This document shows, in pieces, positions 55,647 to 64,000 of a DNA stretch of 64,000 nt. The translations under genes were made by a program, and so were the position numbers. This DNA is from Welwitschia mirabilis (Eukaryota; Gnetophyta; Gnetopsida; Welwitschiales): assembly GCA_051453625.1 (NCBI GenBank), contig JBOZIK010000001.1, positions 167,300,814 to 167,364,813 of the forward strand. Direction: 5' to 3'. Below the pieces are notes generated by a model. It searched no databases. It had not been told where the DNA came from and saw nothing but the letters and a program-made list of their open reading frames with translations. The first letter of the stretch is position 1, and each line of letters begins with the position of its first letter.

Positions 55647-56590
55647 CTAGGTTATATTTTTTTATAAGTGAATTCATTGAGCATAAATTTTTTTTCTAAA
55701 CATAAATCCTTAATATATTTGTATTAAAGAGGGGTATCTCTAATAGATTATGTTAAAGGTTTCTTTAACTCCACTTGTTTTAAAATTCAATTAAGGTTTT
55801 CATCATCAGTAAGATTCTCTTTCCATATTCTTTGAAAAGTTAATTAGATAGTTGATCCTTTTAATACTTTAGAGAAGGAGATGAATGTCCTTCTTTAGAT
55901 ATTTCTACTAGTTCAAGTTCTTTTTTAGTAGTTGTTTCTATTTTTATTACTTTTGATTTTGTTGAAGTTTTATTCTTCTTCTTCTTTAAAGGTTGGATAC
56001 CTGTTGCTATTTTTAAGCTCTTTTTAACTTAGGTTATTACTGATTAATCTTATTCATGAGGTTTATTAATAGAGTTTGATTATCATTATAATGGTAATCC
56101 TAATTGTTGTTTCTGCACGAAGTCCATAAGCATTCACTTCATGTTCTTAACATTTTTATTTATTCAAATCATTTGGGTCTTTACATATTGAGTTAGAGTA
56201 TGTTATTGATAAAATTATCCAAAATTCCCATTATTACCCTCAAATGGTCTTTTTAGGATCTATGGTATATATATATTTTAATATTTGTTAGTAATTAGGA
56301 TATTCTTAACATCATCATTTTTGATTATTGGAAAGGTTAACTTGTAAAAATAGAGTGTTAGTTGAAGAAATATTACCTTAAATAATATGTATCATTTCTT
56401 TTACCATATCGAGTACACATTGCCAAGCTTCACAAGCTTAACCTTGTTGTTTTAATTATTTACAAGAAATACATAATTTAAAATTTCCCATAATTATTAA
56501 ACTTGATTTAAGTTAAAGTGAAGGTAAAATAGTTTGGGCACATTATGATGGTGCTACAATTTATATATTACAACCAATGTTTAAAAAAAA
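55647..56590 (-). other. element L gag-pro linker, no clear domain
   Basis: Minus-strand readings are Lys/Glu/Ser-rich and stop-laden between the gag core and the protease. No zinc knuckle was identified. Confidence 0.4.
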
Positions 56591-57350
56591 TGATGTGGTT
56601 GATATTGTTGAAGTGTCATGACACTCAGTAGTTTTTGCATCACTTCTTCTATCTTTTTAACCATTATTATTTAATCCTGAGCAAAATTAACTTGGTTAGT
56701 TGACTATGTTAACTATCTGTTACTTTGATCAACTAATTCTTCTAAACTTTTAAATGCTTCTTTAGGATTTTTATTAAGTATGTTGCTACCTGTTGTAAAG
56801 TTTACATGTCATCTCATATATTTATCTAATTCTTTGATAAATATTTGAATAAGTTGATGTGATGAAAACATATGATGGTTATTCATTTGGAATAATCTAT
56901 AAAACCTTTCATAAGCTTACTCATAATATTATTCTTATTTTTGTTAAAAAGTCCTTAATTTATTTTTGATACTATATAAATTATATAATAAATGAAGTAC
57001 TTCATAAAGAAATTCTTAAATTCCACTAAAGATCTAATTAGATTTTGTGCAGTCCATAATCAAAACTTAGACTTATCTTTTAAAATATTTCTAAAATTAG
57101 TCATTTTGTGTTTATCAATAGCTATAGGTACTAAAAGTTTCATCATATTTTTGAATTTAATTAGATATTTCTTAAAATCCTCATCATTAGTACTATGAAA
57201 TGAGAGTAAGAGTCACATATTTTGAACTTTGACATTTGGTCTTAGTTAAAATGATAAGGGTACATCATAGATTTATCTACATTGAAAGTTAATATCCTTT
57301 AATTTTTACTGATGGAAGACTATATTGTTTATATTTAATGCTTCTAAATT
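56591..57350 (-). pseudogene. gag remnant of element L
   Basis: Minus-strand text near 56870-57000 (FFMKYFIYYII, NKNKNNIMSKLMKGFIDYSK, then a TFYNGL-position remnant near 56790 and QQVAT) lines up with the retrotrans_gag core of Athila-like elements (FFP, EAWERFKDLL, FYNGL, AAAGG). Similarity is weak and relies partly on order and position relative to protease and RT. Confidence 0.5.
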
Positions 57351-59547
57351 TCCAAAATAAAATCAATTCACAAGAGAATGAGTTTTATGATTTGTGAAAT
57401 CATTGTCCTAGATATAAACTAGGGCTAAAATAAAATAAAATCCTTAAGAAATGGATTTGAAGATAACTAATATGTTGTAAAAGTAAAATTAAAATTAACT
57501 TAATTAAATGATTGCATTAGTTACATTAAAATTTCACCTATTGTTACCATATCTAGCTAAGCTTGAGTCCTGTGTTTAATATATTTTTAACATAGCATTT
57601 GTAGGAGTTAGCATAGGTATTATTAAGGGAAATGGAGGTGAAATCATATGACATTAAGTTACGCTTAAGAAACAAATTTGATTCTTATATTAGATAAAGT
57701 ATTAACATTTGCTATTATGAATCCAAGTCTATCATTTTGGTTTTGCATTATTTACTATCCATTAGAGTAAATCATTTGTATTTCATCTTTTCACTTAATC
57801 AAAGATGTGTTAATGTCTTGTGTTTGATCAATTCTTAAATTTTAAGGTTTTCACAAAGTTTTTAGCATTTCTAAAAATTGTTGTTATGAAGTTGAATGAA
57901 AAACGTGTTATTATTATCTCTTTTTTCTTGATTCAAGTTCAATACTTTCCATCACATAATATGATCCTACTAGAGAGGAAGGTAAAGATTCCTATAAACT
58001 AATTGTATATGAGGAACTTTCTATAATGTTTGCCTCTTTAATTTCTTCCTCTAAAGGTGGGGAAATACTTCATGATTCTCTAATAATATTGACTAGAAAG
58101 TTTTTCAAGTTAGACAAGTATCGATATTGGATAGAAGAAAGTTCTAATAAATCCTAAACTAGATAAAATATTACTTTGGCTAAATATTTCTTAGTAAAAT
58201 ATAATGTCCATAAATATATTGATGTCTTAAAAGGACTTTCCTCTAGGTTCAATAATGGACTTACTACATCTCTAAAAACTTAGGGGTTAGCAGTCATATA
58301 TTAAATCTCTTAGTTGGATCAAAGTTAATAAGCCTTTATTCCTTTAATTAGGAAAATGTTATTGTGAAAATTAGATATAAATTTTCTTTGATCTTTTAGT
58401 TACATTATAGTTTCTTCGATGTTTTCCTAATTTTAAAACTAGTGTTGTGAATTCATACTAGTAGAAATGTTGTCTTCATCTAAATATTGTAATTAGTTCT
58501 TTATGAAGCTCAAGATTGGACAATGAATGTTGTAAGTGATTATAAGATGAATTTCTAATCCACTTAGATTGTTCACTAAAATAATAAATTTCTAACTTCA
58601 AGTATGTAAAATTGATAATTTGAAAATTAGAAATGCTTAGAATTCACTTTTCAAAAATCAAAATAAAGAAAAGAAAACATAATTTTCTTAAACATAAAAA
58701 ATTAAATAAACTTTTTTTCTTAAAATAATCAAATAAAATGTTAAATTGAAATGAAGTATCATTAACTCCTTTGAATTCTAAAATATTTTAATCAAGCTTT
58801 TTTTTTTTTGTTTTTTCCTCCTAAAAATCCATATAATTTCCTAACACAAAATGATTCTTTCTTTTCTATGTAATGAAAATGGACTTTTGGAGTGATAATT
58901 TTATAAATTATTAAAATTGTTTTGTTTTAAATTCAAATCCTAAATTTTTTTCTTAATTAACTTTAAAGATTAAGGATATTTACTTGGATCTTAATGTCTA
59001 ATGAAGATCTACCATAGATAATGCTTTAATCTTTTCTTCTTGAATATCTCCCTTTCTTAGTTGTATGATAGTCTTTCATAATTTACCTTAAAATAAAGGA
59101 AAGACATAAATACTTTTGGTTGATTCTAAATTAAAGAGAAAAAAGAAGAAATAAAGATAAATTCTAAAGATACTTTAAAATTAAAAAGAGATTATAAATG
59201 AAAATAGATCAAAGAGATGTTGATAAAAGAAACTATAGAAATAATTTCATAAATGGATAGGATGTAAAATAAATTCAAAGATAAAGTATAAAAACCAACT
59301 AGGGAAATTAAAATAAAATATTTCAAGACTATTTTAACTAAATTAGAATAAAATATTCATCAATTAATTGGAAAAAAAAACTTATAAAATAAACTATAAG
59401 TAGATGATCCACAAAAGTACAAAAAGGAAAAGTATCAGGAAAAGAAATGTAGTGTACACTATTTAAGTAAAGGTTTAATAATAAAATTCAGAAATTTGAA
59501 AGAATAAAATTTACTCAACCTATTTGAAAATCATAAATCATGTATGA
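57351..59547 (-). other. element L leader region, no gene recognised
   Basis: There are 2.2 kb between gag and the primer site. I read both strands and found no domain. Simple AT-rich stretches and a T9 run at 58801 occur. Confidence 0.4.
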
Positions 59548-59567
59548 TTTCTAGGAAATGATGTTAA
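59548..59567 (-). promoter_or_regulatory. probable primer binding site of element L
   Basis: TTTCTAGGAAATGATGTTAA on the plus strand parallels TTTCTTGGCAATGGCACTAA of element A. Both are followed by AATG...GTGATG(C/A) and preceded by a CTCAA/TTGAG...AAT stretch. Confidence 0.5.
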
Positions 59568-60800
59568 AATGTGATGAGCATTAAGAAACTAAGTAAGCTA
59601 ATCATAACCAAGTTTGTCATATCCCAAGAAGATTTCAGATGTGAATTCAAAATAATAGAAACTAGAACTAAGTATTGCATAAATCTAATAATTTTTTATA
59701 TGTAATAAATAAAATAAATTAATCTTACAATAAATGTCATTATGAAGAAGGAAATACAAAATTAAATACACAATTTCAACTAATGCACATAATAAGAGAG
59801 ATGAACAATATTGATTCTTCAATGCTCATAGTATATTACACTACTAACAATGCTTAAAAGTATAATGGAAAACTTTAGAATTGATTCCTAATGAATATGG
59901 AAATGGGTAAAATATCACTTAAAAAAAGAAAACATTAATTCACTCTAGGAAATTACTCACATGTTGAACTAGTTACGTGCATACAAAACTAATACGAAAA
60001 TGAAAATAATAAATAAAAATTATGGAATTTAAAGTGAAATAAACTAAAACATTCAAATATAACTTTTTCATTTATATATAATAAGAAATATAAAAACTAA
60101 AACTAAAAATAAGAATTAAAAAATAAAAGAACCTAGTTTAGAAGTACTCTAATAACATTTCAACATAAAAGCATTAAATGGATTACATGTTATGAAACCC
60201 AATTGAATACAAATTAAAGAAGCTCTAAAACTAATCCTTTATTAGAGAGAAAATAGAATATAATAATAATTGAAAGATTCATAATAAATTTGCAATGTTT
60301 AAATCCTTTCTCAAGTGAAAAGAAGTTACATTTATAATTGTGCTCTAAGGTAACTTTGGTGACGATTCTAATGGAACTCATAGAAAATAAAATATGGATA
60401 GGAAAAGTTTAGAATACAAATTAATTTGACATTAATTTGGTTCTTTGACTTCTTGTCTTTTCCCTATAGTTTCCTATCACATGCTAAATCAATCATTGAT
60501 AAGATATACTAAATATTAATTCCTATCATCTGTTTATCATAATTAATTTAGATGACTATTATAATATTAATATTATTCCCTTAACTATATAATTTCTCTT
60601 ATAATAGTATGATAAGTTTTCAAATGAAGTTCATGTACTTATCTTATGACATAGTGATAAGATTAGTGTTAAACCTTTATCACTGTGCAATGAATGATGT
60701 TAATAGTTTCTCACATTATCATGTGGAAATATCATATTATCACTTGGTGATAGATACCTATGGTGCTATTAACTTACACATATTTGATAGGGTATTTTAA
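59568..60800 (-). repeat. probable 5' LTR of element L
   Basis: This is inferred from the primer-like site on its left. No partner LTR was found, and the right end is unknown, perhaps within the start of element C. No gene here. Confidence 0.35.
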
Positions 60801-62329
60801 GTGGTTTTATAGGATGATAGATAGGTATGTGCTTGATTTCCATGATAATGGAGAGCTAAGATGAAAGAGATGAAAACATGTAATCTCCATGACATTTTGT
60901 CACATTTAGATNNNNNNNNNNNNNNNNNNNNNNNNNNNNNNNNNNNNNNNNNNNNNNNNNNNNNNNNNNNNNNNNNNNNNNNNNNNNNNNNNNNNNNNNN
61001 NNNNNNNNNNNNNNNNNNNNNNNNNNNNNNNNNNNNNNNNNNNNNNNNNNNNNNNNNNNNNNNNNNNNNNNNNNNNNNNNNNNNNNNNNNNNNNNNNNNN
61101 NNNNNNNNNNNNNNNNNNNNNNNNNNNNNNNNNNNNNNNNNNNNNNNNNNNNNNNNNNNNNNNNNNNNNNNNNNNNNNNNNNNNNNNNNNNNNNNNNNNN
61201 NNNNNNNNNNNNNNNNNNNNNNNNNNNNNNNNNNNNNNNNNNNNNNNNNNNNNNNNNNNNNNNNNNNNNNNNNNNNNNNNNNNNNNNNNNNNNNNNNNNN
61301 NNNNNNNNNNNNNNNNNNNNNNNNNNNNNNNNNNNNNNNNNNNNNNNNNNNNNNNNNNNNNNNNNNNNNNNNNNNNNNNNNNNNNNNNNNNNNNNNNNNN
61401 NNNNNNNNNNNNNNNNNNNNNNNNNNNNNNNNNNNNNNNNNNNNNNNNNNNNNNNNNNNNNNNNNNNNNNNNNNNNNNNNNNNNNNNNNNNNNNNNNNNN
61501 NNNNNNNNNNNNNNNNNTTCATGCCAATAAGGATGCTGACTGAGATCAATCTAGTAGATGACATGGATCATTTATGAGGTGGCATCATATCCTATATCTT
61601 TTAGAGGGCTAGAAGAATAACACTGCTATAGTGTCTCACTAGACATTCATCTAACTTCTATCACTTATCTATTTGTGTCTTTTGGCATAAATCTTAGGGT
61701 TTTACGCATGCTTATCTATCTATTTTTGTTGTGTATTTTGTGTTAATAAATATCAGTCTTGCCTTGACTTCGAATGTCTTCATTGTACTAGAAATTCTCA
61801 TGATAAGAGATTGAAGGGCTAGAAATTCATCCTTGTAGTTACAAAGAGACGTTTTTCTTAGTGTTAGATGGTGGCTCCTCCATTGAGATGTGGCTACTTT
61901 GTAATACAGATGTGATTAGATTAATACAAAATATTTCTTTTCCGATTCCTATGCATGTTGTTCTTATCCCTTATAGCTTATATTTCTTTTGATCCAGTAA
62001 TAATTTCTTAAGTAATATAGGTTATGAGGAAAACCTTTGTTAAGGTTGTGCATTGGTGGTTTAGGTACATTATTGTTTTCAATTCCTAGATTAGCTTTGT
62101 ACAAGTGTGTTGCATTATACTTTTCATGTATTTCAAGTTATTTTTATAGTTAGAATACAAAGTGTTTTCTTATGGAAATCAACTCTCTTGCTCTAGCCTA
62201 GGCCTTTAATAGATTATAACATTTGGGTTAACTCCCACATATATTAGTGTATTGTGTTTGTGCATATATTTGTGATTAACATAATTCAACTAAGGATGTA
62301 ACATTACATAAATATACACCACAACATCT
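60801..62329 (+). repeat. 5' LTR of element C (gapped)
   Basis: It ends CACCACAACATCT, as in elements A and B. The block 61850-61910 (GACGTTTTTCTTAGTGTTAG, ATGTGGCTACTTTGTAATAC) matches the LTR of element B in reverse complement. The left boundary is uncertain because of a 606-base N run at 60912-61517. No coding sequence. Confidence 0.6.
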
Positions 62330-62348
62330 CAGAACCATTATGGGGAAG
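62330..62348 (+). promoter_or_regulatory. primer binding site of element C
   Basis: CAGAACCATTATGGGGAAG is a further derivative of TGGCGCCGTTGCCGGGGA with a one-base loss. It keeps the GGGGA part that elements A and B have lost. Confidence 0.6.
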
Positions 62349-62940
62349 CCTACTTAGAGTTCAAGCGTTATCATTATTCAGTAGTATTTGGATTCTAGTT
62401 TAAGTGCTTAGCTGTAACAGCATTGTACTTTTATCTAGAGTAGCATAGGTTTTTATTTTTATAGTGTCAATTTTTCTATTTCAAATAAAAGTTTTTTATA
62501 TTCTACAATAAAGGTTCGTTGTCTATTTTGTCATCCAGATAACACACAGTAATAATGAGCTCTATGCCATGAGTTTCCATCTTTCTATTTCTATTAAGAT
62601 TTTTAGGGTTTTCCCATTGTGTCCTCTATGGTCTAGATGAATTAGGTGGATAACAGTCTACTATCAGAGTTTTCTGTTTCTATCAATTTTTGGTATTTGT
62701 TTTTTAATTTTTACTTTTTTTGTATTTTCCATGTTTCTATCATCCAGACTATCATCCGGACGACTACAGGGATGACACTTTATGCATTTGAAACTGAGCA
62801 TGTATGGTAAAATATAATAAGAAAGAAAAATACTATAGAAAGCAACTATTTATTAATGAAAATATCCAAGAAGGTTTGATTAACCTCAAAGCTAACTCAG
62901 GTAAGTGCAACCAAGGTATGTAAAATTTAGAAATTATAGC
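62349..62940 (+). other. leader of element C with TCATC/GATGA boxes
   Basis: Boxes lie at 62527 (TCATCCAGATAACAC), 62633 (TCTAGATGAATTAGGTGGAT) and 62748 (TCATCCAGACTATCATCCGG). No coding sequence. Confidence 0.55.
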
Positions 62941-63303
62941 AATTTCTGCTTTTATTTCTTCAGAGTCTAATTTTCCTAAAGAAACATTTTTAGAAGATTA
63001 TATTGATGATAGTTTTTTATTTTCAACCATGTCTAGCTTGTCACAAAAATAAAAGCAAACTATCTTGTCAAATCCACCTTTTGTCATTGGAATCCCTACA
63101 ACTACACCTGTTCGAGCCAATGCTAATGTCACCCTTAAAGATCTGATTGCAAATAAGAAATATGAAATCCAAATCCCTTTTGATTTATCTCATAATGATG
63201 ATGTTAAACTAAGAAACCTAAACTCCTATCCTATTTGTAGTAGAGAACCTAATGAAAACCCTTTGTAATAAATTACTGACATAGAACAATTAGTGATTAC
63301 TTT
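62941..63303 (+). pseudogene. gag start of element C
   Basis: An open stretch from 63065 reads SNPPFVIGIPTTTPV, then NANVTLKDLIANKKYE, IPFDLSHNDDVKLRNLN and SYPICSREPNENP, followed by two stops and ITDIEQLVIT before the N run. Each motif has a partner in element A (NVTLKD, PFDLSPSDD, SYPIFSGKPNEDP, HIVDIE) and two in element B. It is the best preserved gag N-terminus of the family here. The remaining element is hidden by Ns from 63304. Confidence 0.75.
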
Positions 63304-64000
63304 NNNNNNNNNNNNNNNNNNNNNNNNNNNNNNNNNNNNNNNNNNNNNNNNNNNNNNNNNNNNNNNNNNNNNNNNNNNNNNNNNNNNNNNNNNNNNNNNN
63401 NNNNNNNNNNNNNNNNNNNNNNNNNNNNNNNNNNNNNNNNNNNNNNNNNNNNNNNNNNNNNNNNNNNNNNNNNNNNNNNNNNNNNNNNNNNNNNNNNNNN
63501 NNNNNNNNNNNNNNNNNNNNNNNNNNNNNNNNNNNNNNNNNNNNNNNNNNNNNNNNNNNNNNNNNNNNNNNNNNNNNNNNNNNNNNNNNNNNNNNNNNNN
63601 NNNNNNNNNNNNNNNNNNNNNNNNNNNNNNNNNNNNNNNNNNNNNNNNNNNNNNNNNNNNNNNNNNNNNNNNNNNNNNNNNNNNNNNNNNNNNNNNNNNN
63701 NNNNNNNNNNNNNNNNNNNNNNNNNNNNNNNNNNNNNNNNNNNNNNNNNNNNNNNNNNNNNNNNNNNNNNNNNNNNNNNNNNNNNNNNNNNNNNNNNNNN
63801 NNNNNNNNNNNNNNNNNNNNNNNNNNNNNNNNNNNNNNNNNNNNNNNNNNNNNNNNNNNNNNNNNNNNNNNNNNNNNNNNNNNNNNNNNNNNNNNNNNNN
63901 NNNNNNNNNNNNNNNNNNNNNNNNNNNNNNNNNNNNNNNNNNNNNNNNNNNNNNNNNNNNNNNNNNNNNNNNNNNNNNNNNNNNNNNNNNNNNNNNNNNN

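Noticed and set aside
56992-57198. Plus-strand 68-codon frame at 57.0 kb
   Set aside because: It lies opposite to the probable gag of element L and is low-complexity and hydrophobic by base composition.
1-64000. tRNA, rRNA or host protein-coding genes
   Set aside because: I looked for tRNA-like TTCGA loops, rRNA core sequences and non-repeat exons with splice sites and saw none that I could support by eye.

Overview
This window looks like heterochromatic DNA from a flowering plant. It is very AT-rich (roughly 70% or more by eye), has no recognisable cellular gene, and is built from decayed, nested LTR retrotransposons of both plant superfamilies: Ty1/copia of SIRE-like layout and Ty3/gypsy of Athila/Tat-like and chromovirus types. 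I saw no rRNA, tRNA, CRISPR array, bacterial operon or phage module. All coding regions are broken by stops and frameshifts, and most changes from family consensus are C-to-T or G-to-A, as expected for methylated, silenced repeats. The species cannot be named from this sequence.

Layout. 1-3522: element A (Ty3/gypsy, minus strand): gag remnant, degenerate primer binding site (PBS), long 5' LTR. 3528-19296: element G, a full-length copia element (plus) with a 5-bp target duplication ATGAT. Its left LTR is split by element F (4723-12380, copia, minus), which has both LTRs, PBS, polypurine tract (PPT), gag, an internally deleted pol and an extra ORF in the envelope position. 19302-24830: element B (minus), same family as A. 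25013-28538: element E, Athila-like pol (plus). E is interrupted by element M (28539-35476, minus), a complete non-autonomous LTR element with a perfect ACCAT duplication and no recognisable pol. 35482-37020: E-side sequence with a PPT and an LTR-like region. 37021-43744: unresolved retroelement debris, including a tandem-repeat promoter region and a long unidentified coding remnant (40905-43320). 43750-53230: element J, a chromovirus (plus) with a C-terminal chromodomain and near-perfect target duplication. An unidentified antisense coding block (K, about 44395-46540) with its own promoter-like and repeat-rich upstream region lies inside it. 54290-60600: element L, Athila-like (minus), with a G-rich tract at its protease active site. 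60800-64000: element C (plus), same family as A and B, running off the window.

Insertion order can be read directly: F went into G, and G into A/B-family DNA; M went into E; J went into the sequence carrying the 40.9-43.3 kb coding remnant. Because all elements are broken, nothing here works together as a pathway. The units of interest are LTR promoters, priming sites, the extra ORFs and unusual repeats.

Assembly caveats. N runs lie at 1844-1925, 9372-9683, 13951-14050, 16366-16465, 18287-18386, 20677-20776, 23529-24104, 32041-32717, 39965-40064, 47589-47612, 51533-52119, 52518-52617, 60912-61517 and 63304-64000. Several have the same sequence on both sides, so they look like unmerged contig ends. 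Element boundaries without a stated target duplication or terminal motif are approximate.
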